In this document: positions 26,715 to 37,006 of the stretch, one piece after another | How the letters are laid out: every line of letters begins with the position of its first letter | How positions within the stretch are numbered: position 1 is the stretch's first letter | Assembly (NCBI GenBank): GCA_021775955.1 | Contig: JAJFGU010000020.1 | Span: forward strand, 248,001-312,000 | Source of the DNA: Alphaproteobacteria bacterium | GTDB lineage: Bacteria; Pseudomonadota; Alphaproteobacteria; Micavibrionales; Micavibrionaceae | DNA length: 64,000 nucleotides | Reading direction: 5' to 3' | Position numbers and translations under genes: made by a program | Notes under the pieces: model-generated | What the model saw: the letters and a program-made list of their open reading frames with translations, nothing else | The model's database searches: none | What the model was told of the DNA's origin: nothing

Positions 26715-27173
26715 ATGAGTACAAATACTTCTCAGGACAAACAGTGCGAAACCATAGCGGGTATGATAGCGGGGCTTATGAAAGAGCTGGAAAGCCTGGC
26801 TCCTCATCCTGATCACCTCAATACCGGCCCCGGCGGCGAACATGATAGTATGCTGGGCCAGATTTTCATGGATAGCTTTCTGGGTGCATCTTTCCTGGAA
26901 GTTGCCTCCGGGACCCCTGATATTGAAAAAATGGCTGAAAGCGCCAGCCAATATATGACGGACCGATCCAAAGGCCGGAGTAGCTTTACCCTGGACAGAC
27001 GCCGTGCGATTACGGGTCATTTCAACGCGGGCAGTTCCCCCAGATCCACAGGAATGCAGGCTTTTATCGCCGATTTACCAAAGCGTAAACGCGTTGAAGG
27101 GGCCCTTACCCGTTACCAGGGTCGGTTGGCTACTATAAAAGCTGCAAGCCCTGCTCCGCAAATAGCTGCCTAA
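26715..27173 (+). CDS. Soluble protein of unknown function downstream of cheZ
   Basis: 152 residues, not recognised. A helical N-terminus (ETIAGMIAGLMKELESL) is followed by a Gly-rich loop with two His, a helix around DSFLGASFLEVASG and a basic C-terminal part (PKRKRVEGALTRYQGRL). No signal peptide is seen. GCGGGGGC precedes the ATG, a weak ribosome site. The 250 bases between it and cheZ are AT-rich and show only a small hairpin (CTTTCTGCAAAGAAAG at 26540). Confidence 0.6.
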   Translation: MSTNTSQDKQCETIAGMIAGLMKELESLAPHPDHLNTGPGGEHDSMLGQIFMDSFLGASFLEVASGTPDIEKMAESASQYMTDRSKGRSSFTLDRRRAITGHFNAGSSPRSTGMQAFIADLPKRKRVEGALTRYQGRLATIKAASPAPQIAA

Positions 27174-27255
27174 ATCACATCTTCAACAACTATTCAGCCT
27201 GCCTACAAATATGATAGAATGCTGGAGTTACGCACCCTCATGGGCAAGGACAACC

Positions 27256-28194
27256 ATGGCTGATTTCGGCACATCTTTATTACGCGAAAAATTCTCTATC
27301 CTTGATCCGGAGATCAAAGGACGTGAAAACAATAAACCGGTAATCGCGCTCAGCAACAGAATGGTTGCTGACATGAAATCCGGTGACAAATACCACGAGG
27401 AATTTGTGATCAGGGCGCATAACATGCATTCCTGCACAAGAATGACAGCGCTTGTTCTCCAGAGCTTCTATCAGGGCGGGCCGATTATGAACAGGCACAC
27501 CCCTTTTGACTGGAGCGCGTCGTGGGACAAAATTGTTAATGAATACGAATATGCTTACAATCCGCAACGCTGGATAGCCGTATACCACAAGGGCCGTATC
27601 GTTTTTGAAGCCGGCGAACATCATATGCTTCTGGATGTGATTGAACAATGTGATGCCAGAAATACAGGTCAATATGATGAATCCGTCGCCTTGGCTGAAG
27701 ACGCCTTCAAGCAGCTGGGAAAGACCGTCACCATCGACCATGACTCCAATGTCGCATTGGTTGTTACCTTTGAGGATAATGAGTGCAGAGTGGGCGTCAT
27801 TATGCGCGGCCCTGATCGCACGACCACATTCAATTTCAAAGCAAACGGAACCAAGGAAAAACCACTGAATACCCCGCAATGCCTCTCCGGTGCCGCCGCT
27901 TTTCTTGAAGGCATTCAACTGGCCTTTATGGTCGGTATGAACAACGAAAAAATAAGGCTGGGTATTATCAAGCGTTTTTCAAATGAAGAAAAGCAAACCA
28001 AAGAAGCCAAAAAACGCCTCTCCCGCCTCTCTGCCGAGGTTGCCAATATGGAGGCGGCGCATGATGTGCATTACAGGCCGGAGCGCCCTGAATTCCCACA
28101 TGTTATTATTGATGCCGAAAAGCTGGCCCAGCAAATCTTAGAGCCGCCGGAGGATAGCGACGACGACGAAGAGCCGGAAGAAACTGAAAATTAG
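27256..28194 (+). CDS. Soluble protein of unknown function with acidic C-terminal tail
   Basis: 312 residues from the ATG at 27256 (AAGGACAACC upstream); an upstream extension of 15 codons has no ribosome site. The body is a mixed alpha/beta protein with YAYNPQRWIAVYHKGRIVFE, LDVIEQCDARN and a strand CRVGVIMRGPDRTTTFNF. A coiled-coil-like helix follows (KQTKEAKKRLSRLSAEVANM). It ends in an Asp/Glu-only stretch. No catalytic motif is evident and no family is recognised. It may be co-transcribed with the gene 82 bases upstream. Confidence 0.65.
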   Translation: MADFGTSLLREKFSILDPEIKGRENNKPVIALSNRMVADMKSGDKYHEEFVIRAHNMHSCTRMTALVLQSFYQGGPIMNRHTPFDWSASWDKIVNEYEYAYNPQRWIAVYHKGRIVFEAGEHHMLLDVIEQCDARNTGQYDESVALAEDAFKQLGKTVTIDHDSNVALVVTFEDNECRVGVIMRGPDRTTTFNFKANGTKEKPLNTPQCLSGAAAFLEGIQLAFMVGMNNEKIRLGIIKRFSNEEKQTKEAKKRLSRLSAEVANMEAAHDVHYRPERPEFPHVIIDAEKLAQQILEPPEDSDDDEEPEETEN

Positions 28195-28279
28195 GCCTTG
28201 GTAAAAAAACTTCTTGCAATTTGTTTTCATAATCTATATATTCTGCGCTTAATGGCCAACTAGTGGATAAGGATAAAAA

Positions 28280-28693
28280 ATGACTAAGAAAACCAAGTAT
28301 TCTTTTACGACAACATTTGATGAAATTGCCCAAACAATCCAAGAGACAATAGATGCAGGTAAGCCTTGCCCGAACGGCGGCAGCGGAATGCTCAAGTATG
28401 GTCCCCTAGAAGGCAAAGTAACCGGCATGGCCCTTAATTCATCTATTGCCAATGGTTATCACGGCCTTAAAAAAGGCGTTTACACGAACCTTTTTGACTT
28501 CTGTGTAAAAAATGGTTTTAAAAAGCCCAAACCTCCCGCAAAAGAGGAGAAGCCTGCTGGCAAAAAAGATTTTATGAGGCTTGGAGCATCCTCACCTGCA
28601 CCTAGAGCTGCAGATCTGATACTCCAAGAAGGCTTAAGCCGCACCCACCATCTCACTGAAGATGAGCTACAATCTTTACAATACGGAAGCTAA
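28280..28693 (+). CDS. Small basic protein of unknown function
   Basis: 137 residues. The start is preceded by AAGGATAAAAA. The N-terminal half is compact (YSFTTTFDEIAQTIQETIDAG, then GSGMLKYGPLEGKVTGMAL). A Lys/Pro-rich linker follows (KPPAKEEKPAGKK) and a short helix ends the protein. No membrane segment. Not recognised. The AT-rich codon use differs from the neighbouring aconitase gene, whose 3' end faces it with a single-base gap. Confidence 0.55.
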   Translation: MTKKTKYSFTTTFDEIAQTIQETIDAGKPCPNGGSGMLKYGPLEGKVTGMALNSSIANGYHGLKKGVYTNLFDFCVKNGFKKPKPPAKEEKPAGKKDFMRLGASSPAPRAADLILQEGLSRTHHLTEDELQSLQYGS

Positions 28694-28694
28694 T

Positions 28695-31370
28695 TTAAGC
28701 CGCAGCGATATTGCGCAGGACGTAATGCAGGATGCCACCATTGCGGTAGTACTCCACCTCATCCAGCGTATCGATCCGGCAGAGCAATGTAACCTCTTCC
28801 GATGAACCATCCGCTTTATGCACGGTGAGTGTAATATCCTGCCCCGGCTTGAGATCGCCTTCAATACCGGCAACATCAAACGTTTCTTCGCCGGTCAAGC
28901 CAAGCGAAGTCCGGCTCACCCCATCTTTAAACTGCAACGGCATCACACCCATGCCAACAAGATTGGAGCGGTGAATACGCTCGAAACTCTCGGCTACAAC
29001 AGCCTTCACGCCGAGCAACCTAGTGCCCTTCGCCGCCCAGTCACGAGAAGAGCCCGTGCCGTATTCTTTCCCGGCAATCACAACAAGCTTTGTGCCTTCT
29101 TCCTGATATTTCATCGAGGCGTCGTAAATGCTCATCTGCTCGTCGCTTGGAATATGCTTGGTGTAACCGCCTTCAACATTATCCAGCATCTCGTTTTTGA
29201 TGCGGATATTGGCAAAGGTGCCACGTGTCATCACGCGGTCATTACCCCGGCGTGAACCATAAGAATTAAAATCGCGCGGCTCCACGCCATTTTCCACTAG
29301 ATACGCTCCAGCCGGATGGTCTTTCTTAAACGCCCCGGCGGGTGAAATATGATCTGTTGTTACAGAGTCGCCCAGTATCGCCAGCGCATAAGCCCCTTTG
29401 ATATCCGAGGTTGCAGCGGCTTCAGCGCTCATGCCTTCAAAGAAAGGCGGGTTCTGTATGTAGGTCGAGCTGTCACTCCAGTTGTACGTTTCACCGGAAT
29501 CGTCGCCGCCAATCGCCTGCCATTCCTTTGGTCCCTTAAATACATCGGCATATCTTTGCGTGAACATCTCGCTCGTCAGACAGGTGCGCACAGTGTCCTC
29601 AATCTCTTTATTAGTCGGCCAGATATCTTTCATAAAGACATCATTGCCGTCCTGATCCTGGCCCAGCGGGTCTTTATACAAATCAACCTTCATCGACCCG
29701 GCAATTGCATAGGCCACCACCAAAGGGGGACTGGCCAGATAATTCGATTTCACATGCGGAGAAATCCGCCCTTCGAAATTGCGGTTACCGGAAAGAACAG
29801 ATGTCACATTCAAATCACCCGCATCAACTGCTTTACCAATCGGCTCGGGCAGCGGCCCGGAATTCCCGATACAGGTCGTGCAACCATACCCAACCGTATT
29901 AAAGCCCAACGCATCCAGATCTTCCTGCAGACCCGCTTTGTTCAGATAATCCGTGACCACTTGCGATCCCGGCGCCAGTGAGGTTTTCACCCATGGCTTG
30001 ACGGTTAAACCTTTTTCGCGTGCCTTGCGCGCCACCAAACCAGCCGCGAGCATCACGGAAGGATTTGATGTATTCGTACAGGATGTAATCGCAGCAATAA
30101 CGACATCGCCATTATCCAGCGTGTCTTCACTGCCTTCGATAGGGATGGATTTTTCTTCCGGGCAAACCGTGGCAAAAGCACTCACCGAGTCTTTAAGCTC
30201 AATTCGGTCCTGCGGACGTTTCGGCCCCGAAATACAAGGCTCAACGCTAGCAAGATCCAGCTCTAATGTTTTTGTGAACTCCGGATCGGGTGTAGAACTA
30301 TCGCGCCACATGCCCTGCTCCTTCGCATAGGCCTCAACCAAATTCACGCGGTGCTCATCGCGCCCGGTAAAGCGCAAATAATTCAGCGTCTCTTCATCAA
30401 CCGGGAAAAATCCGCATGTCGCACCATATTCCGGGGCCATATTGGCAATCGTTGCCTGATCGGCCAGGCTCAAATGATCCAGACCGGGACCGTAAAATTC
30501 AACAAATTTTCCAACCACACCAAGCTCGCGCAGCATCTGCACCACCACAAGAACCAGATCGGTCGCAGTTGTGCCTTCTTTGAGCTCACCATTCATCTTA
30601 AAGCCAACAACTTCCGGGATCACCATCGAAACCGGCTGTCCCAGCATCGCCGCTTCGGCTTCAATCCCGCCAACACCCCAGCCTAAAACGGCCAGGCCGT
30701 TAATCATTGTGGTATGTGAATCCGTGCCCACCAGCGTATCCGGATAAGCCACCTGCTTGCCTTCATTATTCTCGTCATCTTCAACCCAAACGGTTTGGGC
30801 GAGATATTCCAAATTCACCTGGTGGCAAATGCCGGTACCTGGCGGCACCACGCGGAAGTTTTTAAACGCGCCCTGCCCCCATTTGAGGAATTCATAACGC
30901 TCACCGTTGCGCTCAAACTCGCGCTCGACATTGGCCTGCACCGCGTCATTGGTGCCAAATTTATCGACCATGACGGAGTGATCAATCACCAGATCAACCT
31001 GAGACAGCGGATTAATGCTCTGCACATCGCCGCCGAGTGCAGCCATCGCCTCGCGCATCGCCGCCAGATCTACAACCGCCGGCACGCCGGTGAAATCTTG
31101 CATCAACACACGGGCCGGACGGTAAGCAATTTCATGAGTTGAGCTCTTCGTCTTGAGCCACTCGGCCAGCGCCTGAATATCTTCTGTCGTCACGCTGCGC
31201 CCGTCTTCAAAGCGTAGGAGATTTTCCAGCAGGACCTTTAACGAAAACGGTAGGCGCGATATATCGCCGATTTTCTCAGCAGCCGCAGCCAGAGAGAAAT
31301 AATCGTAATCCTTGCCGTCCACCGTTAATGTTTTGCGCGTACCCAGAGAATCTTGACCTGTGCGTGTCAT
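28695..31370 (-). CDS. acnA: Aconitate hydratase AcnA
   Basis: 891 residues, full length for the AcnA/IRP family. It isomerises citrate to isocitrate in the TCA cycle via a 4Fe-4S cluster. The cluster cysteines are visible in [18 protein letters not shown] and [36 protein letters not shown] is the active-site loop region (given in parts: [18 protein letters not shown]). The swivelling C-terminal domain has [21 protein letters not shown] and [14 protein letters not shown]. The start ATG at 31370 has GGGGTGAT upstream. It stands alone on the minus strand. Confidence 0.97.
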   Translation of the reverse strand: MTRTGQDSLGTRKTLTVDGKDYDYFSLAAAAEKIGDISRLPFSLKVLLENLLRFEDGRSVTTEDIQALAEWLKTKSSTHEIAYRPARVLMQDFTGVPAVVDLAAMREAMAALGGDVQSINPLSQVDLVIDHSVMVDKFGTNDAVQANVEREFERNGERYEFLKWGQGAFKNFRVVPPGTGICHQVNLEYLAQTVWVEDDENNEGKQVAYPDTLVGTDSHTTMINGLAVLGWGVGGIEAEAAMLGQPVSMVIPEVVGFKMNGELKEGTTATDLVLVVVQMLRELGVVGKFVEFYGPGLDHLSLADQATIANMAPEYGATCGFFPVDEETLNYLRFTGRDEHRVNLVEAYAKEQGMWRDSSTPDPEFTKTLELDLASVEPCISGPKRPQDRIELKDSVSAFATVCPEEKSIPIEGSEDTLDNGDVVIAAITSCTNTSNPSVMLAAGLVARKAREKGLTVKPWVKTSLAPGSQVVTDYLNKAGLQEDLDALGFNTVGYGCTTCIGNSGPLPEPIGKAVDAGDLNVTSVLSGNRNFEGRISPHVKSNYLASPPLVVAYAIAGSMKVDLYKDPLGQDQDGNDVFMKDIWPTNKEIEDTVRTCLTSEMFTQRYADVFKGPKEWQAIGGDDSGETYNWSDSSTYIQNPPFFEGMSAEAAATSDIKGAYALAILGDSVTTDHISPAGAFKKDHPAGAYLVENGVEPRDFNSYGSRRGNDRVMTRGTFANIRIKNEMLDNVEGGYTKHIPSDEQMSIYDASMKYQEEGTKLVVIAGKEYGTGSSRDWAAKGTRLLGVKAVVAESFERIHRSNLVGMGVMPLQFKDGVSRTSLGLTGEETFDVAGIEGDLKPGQDITLTVHKADGSSEEVTLLCRIDTLDEVEYYRNGGILHYVLRNIAAA

Positions 31371-31498
31371 AATATATCACCCCTTGGGCGTTTGCCCCTT
31401 TGAAAAGTCATGAAATCATACGCAGGAATTGCATACAAAGTGTATCATGAACCCAAAATATATAAAAAGAGGTTAACGTATGGGGGTATGCGGTGAAA

Positions 31499-32044
31499 TT
31501 AGTTCCAGATAGGAGGTTCCCAGGGCTCGAACCAGCTATCTCTTTGAAAGCTAGGCCTTTGCCAAACTTTCAGACGCCCGTCAAGTTCTGTAAGATATAG
31601 CAAAGCGTCGGCACCTCTTCTTGTAAATTTGCCGTCTTCCTTAAACGGTGGAAATTCCAAAAGTCCGCGCCCGATCCTAAGTAGCCTATCGGCTTCCATA
31701 ACGTCCGGGTGATTGGGAGAGACCGGCCGCATCATGTTTTTTAGAAAAACCACATCCAAAAGGGCGCAACATGTACGGCAATACTCCATAAGGTCTTCAG
31801 GCATAAATCCGTTAATCTGACGAAAGTCATTCAGAGCCTCAGCAACATCACCCTGAGCATTCAAAGACCACCCTCTGATCTTATAGGCCCTCGCCTTCTC
31901 TTCTCCGCTTGCCGAAAGATCCATCATCACCTTTCCAGTCAGAAACCTTACAGTTGTATATTTTTTCTCTTGTAAAGCCTGATCGGCCTCAAGGAGAAGC
32001 TCTTTATTTGTGGGGTTTAAATCGCTCTTTCCAGCGTTATCCAT
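31499..32044 (-). CDS. TPR-like helical protein of unknown function
   Basis: 181 residues. The N-terminal half has two TPR-like helical pairs: LLLEADQALQEKKYTTVRFL and ARAYKIRGWSLNAQGDVAEA, the latter with the G/A positions of a TPR. The C-terminal part is rich in Trp, Pro and Phe (FQRDSWFEPWEPPIW). No signal peptide. TPR proteins usually mediate protein contacts; no partner can be named. It is separated from acnA by 128 bases and is probably its own unit. Confidence 0.6.
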   Translation of the reverse strand: MDNAGKSDLNPTNKELLLEADQALQEKKYTTVRFLTGKVMMDLSASGEEKARAYKIRGWSLNAQGDVAEALNDFRQINGFMPEDLMEYCRTCCALLDVVFLKNMMRPVSPNHPDVMEADRLLRIGRGLLEFPPFKEDGKFTRRGADALLYLTELDGRLKVWQRPSFQRDSWFEPWEPPIWN

Positions 32045-32377
32045 GGCTTTAACCTGGCTCCGTTTCAGTTGTTTCGCACTTGCAATCTAAAATATTAGGC
32101 ACAATATGTCAAACAAAGTACCTAAAATAATAAAATAAGGAGTCTTTTTTACCATCCATTTGGAAAACAAGACAACTCAAAAGGGGCCGCCCAGCCCTAT
32201 TTTCCAGCCAAAACCCCAAGAAAAACCCTGTAAAATCAACTATTTATGAAAATTCTTGAAATGCACATTTTCTCTCCACTTTTTCGCCACATTCCAAAGC
32301 CACAATGAAACTATAGATACTTGAGGAACAAAAGAATTCAAAGACCTCTACCATCTACCAGCTCACTACCGTAATTA

Positions 32378-32407
32378 AGCCGCTGCCCCTACCAGGCAGC
32401 GGTTTTT
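32378..32407 (+). terminator. Rho-independent terminator 49 bases before ccmA
   Basis: CCGCTGCC (32380-32387) pairs with GGCAGCGG (32395-32402) around CCTACCA, followed directly by TTTTT. It points along the plus strand, but the nearest genes to the left are on the minus strand. It therefore ends either a short unannotated transcript starting in the 410-base gap or serves as an attenuator in the ccmA leader. The rest of the gap (32045-32377) is AT-rich and shows no gene. Confidence 0.85.
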
Positions 32408-32455
32408 ACATGGGAATGGCTTTGCGTCCCCCCATGAATCCCCTATAAAGCTTTT

Positions 32456-33100
32456 ATGGCTGTTTTTTCCGGTAAAAATCTAAGTTGCGCGCGCGGACAC
32501 AGGCTGATCTTCGAAGATTTATCCTTTGAAATCAAAAACGGACAGATTCTAGCCCTGACCGGCCCGAATGGCTGTGGCAAAACCAGTCTTTTGCGCATTA
32601 TGGCCGGGCTGCTTGATCCCTTCACCGGCAGCCTGGAATGGAACGGCGAAAAAAATCCCGACTTCCTGGCGCAAAACATCCTCTGGATGGGGCAGGAGAC
32701 GCCTTTAAAGCCGCAGCTCTCGGTCATTGAAAACCTGCAATTTCTTTCCTGCATTATGGGCGGCCCGTCGGATAAGGCGGCCATTCAGGAAACCCTCGAA
32801 AAAACCGGACTTGGGCGTTTTTCCCACTACCCTGTGCGATATTTGTCTATGGGCCAGCGCAGGCGCACATTGCTCACGCTTTTATATCTGGCCAAACGCA
32901 AAATCTGGCTGATTGACGAGCCAACCAACCATCTCGACAAGGAAGGACGCGATCATTTAGTCAAAGGTGTGATGGATTACACAAATCAGGGCGGCATGGC
33001 CGTGATTGCCACACATAGGCCGGAGCTTTGGGGCTCGTGCACTGTGCTCGATGTTTCTGCTTTCGATGAAGGTACAGCGCCGGAAAGAATCGCGGCATGA
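32456..33100 (+). CDS. ccmA: Heme exporter ATP-binding protein CcmA
   Basis: 214 residues, one ABC ATPase domain: Walker A GPNGCGKTSL, Q-loop in WMGQETPL, signature LSMGQRRRTLL, Walker B IWLIDEP and the switch His in IATHRPE. CcmA powers the CcmABCD complex, which releases heme-loaded CcmE in cytochrome c maturation (System I). The signature has Met where many ABC proteins have Gly/Gly, as in some other CcmA proteins. The stop overlaps ccmB by four bases. First gene of the ccm operon. Confidence 0.95.
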   Translation: MAVFSGKNLSCARGHRLIFEDLSFEIKNGQILALTGPNGCGKTSLLRIMAGLLDPFTGSLEWNGEKNPDFLAQNILWMGQETPLKPQLSVIENLQFLSCIMGGPSDKAAIQETLEKTGLGRFSHYPVRYLSMGQRRRTLLTLLYLAKRKIWLIDEPTNHLDKEGRDHLVKGVMDYTNQGGMAVIATHRPELWGSCTVLDVSAFDEGTAPERIAA

Positions 33101-33759
33101 AACAACTCACTGCTGTCCTGATGCAGGATCTAAGGATCGACATCCGCCATGGCGGACAAATTGTTATTCTCCCCGCTTTCTTTCTTCTGATCGTTTTGCT
33201 TTATCCATTGGGCCTTGGCGCGGACGTAAAAACGCTACAAACCAGCGGCCCCGGCCTTTTGATAATTGCCGCCTTGCTCGCATCTCTTTTGCCGCTGGAA
33301 AAACTTTATACCGATGATTTAAAAGACGGCACGATGGACCTTTTGTTATTATCACAACAGCCCCTTTCCCTTTACGTTACCGGAAAAATCATGGCGCATT
33401 GGATTATTGCCGGAGCGCCGCTGGTAATCATGAGTCCCGTTCTGGCGCAAATGATGGGACTTGGCATATCCTGGCATGCTCTGATGCTCGTTTTTACTCC
33501 GGCAACGCTGCTTTTTGTTCTGATCGGCCAGATCGCCGCCGCGCTTAGTTTAAACGCGCAGCGCGGATCGGTTTTGCTGGCGCTTCTTGTGATACCACTT
33601 TACATTCCAATACTCATCTTTGGTGCTGGTGCGCTGGATTTATTCCAGAGCGGAATGAGCGCCAAAGGCCCTGCGTTATTTTTATGGGCGATGCTGGCTT
33701 TTGCCTTGCCGCTCACACCTCTGGTAACTGTGAAACTTCTAAAGATGCAGATCGATTGA
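33097..33759 (+). CDS. ccmB: Heme exporter membrane protein CcmB
   Basis: 220 residues with six hydrophobic segments, typical of CcmB. Recognisable parts are DLRIDIRHGGQIVILPAFF at the N-terminus, PLEKLYTDDLKDGTMDLLLL and NAQRGSVLLALLVIPLYIPI, all well-conserved blocks. It forms the membrane part of the CcmAB transporter in the inner membrane. The ATG overlaps the ccmA stop (ATGA), and ccmC starts one base after its stop, so the genes are translationally tight. Confidence 0.95.
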   Translation: MKQLTAVLMQDLRIDIRHGGQIVILPAFFLLIVLLYPLGLGADVKTLQTSGPGLLIIAALLASLLPLEKLYTDDLKDGTMDLLLLSQQPLSLYVTGKIMAHWIIAGAPLVIMSPVLAQMMGLGISWHALMLVFTPATLLFVLIGQIAAALSLNAQRGSVLLALLVIPLYIPILIFGAGALDLFQSGMSAKGPALFLWAMLAFALPLTPLVTVKLLKMQID

Positions 33760-33760
33760 T

Positions 33761-34489
33761 ATGTTCGGATACGCCAACCCAAAACGATACCAACAACTAA
33801 GCCGGATTATCCTGGCACTGGCACTCGTCTTTGCTGTGATCTTTTTAGGCGAAGGCCTTTATTTAGCGCTCATCGCCTCGCCGCCGGATTACCAGCAATC
33901 AGAAACCGTGCGCATCATGTATATCCATGTGCCCGCCGCCTGGCTGTCGATGTTTATCTATGCCTCGATGGCCGTGGCAGCGCTGACGCTGATTATCTGG
34001 AAGCACACGCTGGCTGGATTTTATATCCGCGCCGCGGCTCCGATTGGCGCCGCCTTCACCGCTATTTGCCTGATTACCGGCTCTCTATGGGGCCAGCCAA
34101 CCTGGGGCACATGGTGGGTCTGGGATGCACGACTTACTTCCGTGCTGATCCTGTTTTTTCTTTATCTTGGCGTAATGGCGCTGGGCAATGCCTACGACAA
34201 TCCCGACAAAAGCCAGCAAGCCAGCGCCTGGCTGGTTCTGATTGGCTCCATCAATCTGCCGATTATCAAATTTTCGGTCGAATGGTGGAATACGCTCCAT
34301 CAACCCGCCAGCCTGACCAGCCTGTCACGCATGGCCAATCCGGGCATACATCCCGATATGCTGGTGCCATTGTTGGTTATGGCGGGAGGGTTTTTGTGCC
34401 TGTTTGTTGTGCTGGCAATCCTGCGTCTAAACAATGAAATATTGAGCCGCAAAATTCACGTGATGAGGCTAAGAACAATTCATGGCTGA
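33761..34489 (+). CDS. ccmC: Heme-handling membrane protein CcmC
   Basis: 242 residues and six membrane helices. The signature tryptophan-rich loop is WGTWWVWDARLTS, between conserved histidines (HVPAAWLS and HQPASL). CcmC places heme on CcmE in the periplasm. It follows ccmB directly, and its last eight bases overlap the start of ccmD. Length and motif order are normal. The C-terminus is short and basic. Confidence 0.96.
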   Translation: MFGYANPKRYQQLSRIILALALVFAVIFLGEGLYLALIASPPDYQQSETVRIMYIHVPAAWLSMFIYASMAVAALTLIIWKHTLAGFYIRAAAPIGAAFTAICLITGSLWGQPTWGTWWVWDARLTSVLILFFLYLGVMALGNAYDNPDKSQQASAWLVLIGSINLPIIKFSVEWWNTLHQPASLTSLSRMANPGIHPDMLVPLLVMAGGFLCLFVVLAILRLNNEILSRKIHVMRLRTIHG

Positions 34490-34631
34490 ATTTTTGAACA
34501 TGAACGGCTACGGCTTTTATATCTGGAGCGCTTACGGCGCGGCCCTGACCATCTTCATCGCCCTGGCTTTGGCCACGCTTTATAAGTCATTCAGGCTAAA
34601 ACGAGAACAACGCCTGTTGGGCAAGGACTGA
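34482..34631 (+). CDS. ccmD: Heme exporter small subunit CcmD
   Basis: 49 residues. It begins MAEFLNMNGYGFYIWSAYG, has a single membrane helix (AALTIFIALALATLY) and ends in a basic tail (KREQRLLGKD). This is the standard CcmD shape, a short Tyr/Trp-rich N-terminus before one helix. It starts inside the end of ccmC (8-base overlap) and is followed after six bases by ccmE. CcmD is needed for release of holo-CcmE. Confidence 0.9.
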   Translation: MAEFLNMNGYGFYIWSAYGAALTIFIALALATLYKSFRLKREQRLLGKD

Positions 34632-34637
34632 CCAGCC

Positions 34638-35081
34638 ATGACCCGAAAGCAGCAAAGAATTTATTCTATCATTCTCATCGTCTTCGGCATTGGCATCGCT
34701 ACGACGCTATCCCTGATGGCGATGGAAGAAAATATCACCTATTTCTACACCCCGTCCGATATTTTCGAAGACGAAAACCTGCCGCCGCAAGACAAAGCCT
34801 TTCGCCTCGGCGGGCTTGTGGCCGAAGGATCGCTCAGCCGCAATGGGGCGATCATCACCTTCATTGTCACCGATAACGCACACCAGCTCTCCGTTGCCTA
34901 TGAAGGCATAACGCCGGATCTATTCCGCGAAGGTCAGGGCATCATTGCCACCGGAAATCTCAACCCGGAAGGCGTGTTTGTCGCCGACAGCCTGCTGGCC
35001 AAGCACGATGAAAACTATATGCCGCCGGAAGTCGCCAAAGCATTGGAAGAAGTGCACGGCTCTGATAAAACAGCGCCATGA
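34638..35081 (+). CDS. ccmE: Periplasmic heme chaperone CcmE
   Basis: 147 residues. An N-terminal membrane anchor (SIILIVFGIGIATTLSLMA) precedes an OB-fold: FRLGGLVAEGSL, FIVTDNAHQLSVAYEGI, PDLFREGQGIIATG. The heme-binding motif is AKHDENYMPPE, with the covalent heme His and the nearby Tyr. This is the common His form, not the archaeal-type Cys form. The stop overlaps ccmF by four bases. Confidence 0.96.
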   Translation: MTRKQQRIYSIILIVFGIGIATTLSLMAMEENITYFYTPSDIFEDENLPPQDKAFRLGGLVAEGSLSRNGAIITFIVTDNAHQLSVAYEGITPDLFREGQGIIATGNLNPEGVFVADSLLAKHDENYMPPEVAKALEEVHGSDKTAP

Positions 35082-37006
35082 TTCCTGAGCTCGGTCATTT
35101 TGCCCTTATCCTGGCACTGGTGGTAGCACTGGCGCAGGGCTTTCTTCCTTATCCCGCGCTCAAAAAACGTGCGGCGATTTTGCTTTTCTCTCTCAACCTC
35201 ATCGCATTCCTGTCCCTGACATGGGCTTATATCGTCACCGATCTTTCGGTTGCCAATGTCGCGCAGAACTCCCACACCCTCAAACCTTTTATATATAAAG
35301 TCGCGGGCGTCTGGGGCAATCATGAAGGCTCGATGTTGCTGTGGTCACTAATGCTGGCGCTGTTTTCGATGCTGGTTGCCCTATCAACGGTTAAGCCCGA
35401 GGGCCTAAAAAACAAAGTCCTTTCCATTCAGGGGTTGCTGGCGAGCGGTTTTCTGGCCTTCATACTGCTGGCTTCCAATCCATTTGCCCGCCTACCCTTT
35501 GCCCCGGTTGACGGCGCGGGGTTAAATCCGGTTCTGCAGGACCCCGGCCTGGCGATACACCCGCCGCTACTTTACATGGGCTATGTCGGGTTTTCTGTGG
35601 CGTTTGCCTTTGCACTGGCCGGGCTTTTGGAAGGCAAGCTGGACAAAGACTGGGCGCGCGCAGTCAGGCCCTGGGTGCTGCTCTCCTGGTCGTCATTATC
35701 AGCCGGGATCGGGCTTGGTTCCTGGTGGGCTTATTACGAATTGGGGTGGGGCGGCTGGTGGTTCTGGGACCCGGTGGAAAATGCGTCCCTCATGCCGTGG
35801 TTGCTCGGCACAGCCCTACTGCATTCAGTGATCGTGTTAGAGAAACGCAATACGCTGAAGCGTTGGGTGGCGCTTTTGGCTATCCTCACCTTCAGCCTGT
35901 CCATGCTCGGGACCTTCCTTGTGCGCTCGGGTGTTTTAACATCAGTGCATGCTTTTGCCGTCGATCCGATGCGCGGCATTTTTATCCTCGGGCTACTGAC
36001 TCTATATACCGGCAGCGCTCTTATCATTTACGCCTGGAAGGCCGGCAGCCTTGAAAATAAAGCTCTCGAAAGCACAGCCGAATTTTCACCCGTAAGTCGT
36101 GAAAGCACGCTCATTCTAAACAATCTTTTCATGACAACCGGCTGCGCCACCGTTCTGATCGGCACGCTTTACCCCCTTGTCATGGAGGCCCTAAATGCCG
36201 GCCAAATTTCCGTTGGCCCGCCTTATTTCATCGCGACCTTTGTTCCCCTGATGATACCGGCTCTTATTCTTATGGGCATTGCGCCGTTCATAGCCTGGAA
36301 GAAAGGCAATCTTACGTCACTGAAAAAACAACTGACCATCCCCTTTATAATAGTACTAGCATCTCTCCCTCTCCTAATATGGATCATGGAAAATCAAAAT
36401 GGGGAAGGAACTCACCCTGTAGGAGTTTGGGTAGGGCTGGGAATAGCGCTCTGGCTTTCTGTCACAACCATCAGCGAATGGGTAAAACGGACAGAGCTAA
36501 AACTCTCCCGCATTAAATCTCTGCCGCTTTCCGCTTGGGGCATGAGCAGCGCGCATCTGGGAATTTCCGTCGCCATTTTCGGCATGGTCGGCTCGACGCT
36601 TTGGCTGAAGGAAGAAATCAAATTGATGAAACCGGGCGATGTCATGCCGATCGGCCGCTATGAATTAAAGCTGGAAGAAATCACCGCCAGTTTCGGTCCC
36701 AATTACGCCGCCGACGCAGCGCTACTTGGTCTGCATTACAAAGGATCAAGTCACAGCATTGCCACCCTCAAGGCCGAACGCCGCCATTACCCGGTCGCAA
36801 GGCAGGGAACAACCGAAGCGGCCATCAGAAAATCATGGCGCGATGATATTTATGTAGCGCTGGGCGATCAGGATTCACAAAAGCCCGAATACTGGGTAAT
36901 CCGCGCCTACGTCCATCCGCTGGTGCCGTATCTATGGCTGGGCTATTTCATGATCGCGCTGGGCGGGTTTTTGGCGCTCCTTGGAACCCGAAAGAAAAAG
37001 CCATGA
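35078..37006 (+). CDS. ccmF: Cytochrome c heme lyase subunit CcmF
   Basis: 642 residues with about 14 membrane helices. The WWD domain is clear (WGGWWFWDPVENASLMPW) and is flanked by conserved histidines (WGNHEGSMLLWSL upstream). A periplasmic region of about 110 residues precedes the last helix. CcmF receives heme from CcmE and attaches it to apocytochrome c together with CcmH. It is tightly packed between ccmE and ccmG (overlaps on both sides). Confidence 0.96.
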   Translation: MIPELGHFALILALVVALAQGFLPYPALKKRAAILLFSLNLIAFLSLTWAYIVTDLSVANVAQNSHTLKPFIYKVAGVWGNHEGSMLLWSLMLALFSMLVALSTVKPEGLKNKVLSIQGLLASGFLAFILLASNPFARLPFAPVDGAGLNPVLQDPGLAIHPPLLYMGYVGFSVAFAFALAGLLEGKLDKDWARAVRPWVLLSWSSLSAGIGLGSWWAYYELGWGGWWFWDPVENASLMPWLLGTALLHSVIVLEKRNTLKRWVALLAILTFSLSMLGTFLVRSGVLTSVHAFAVDPMRGIFILGLLTLYTGSALIIYAWKAGSLENKALESTAEFSPVSRESTLILNNLFMTTGCATVLIGTLYPLVMEALNAGQISVGPPYFIATFVPLMIPALILMGIAPFIAWKKGNLTSLKKQLTIPFIIVLASLPLLIWIMENQNGEGTHPVGVWVGLGIALWLSVTTISEWVKRTELKLSRIKSLPLSAWGMSSAHLGISVAIFGMVGSTLWLKEEIKLMKPGDVMPIGRYELKLEEITASFGPNYAADAALLGLHYKGSSHSIATLKAERRHYPVARQGTTEAAIRKSWRDDIYVALGDQDSQKPEYWVIRAYVHPLVPYLWLGYFMIALGGFLALLGTRKKKP

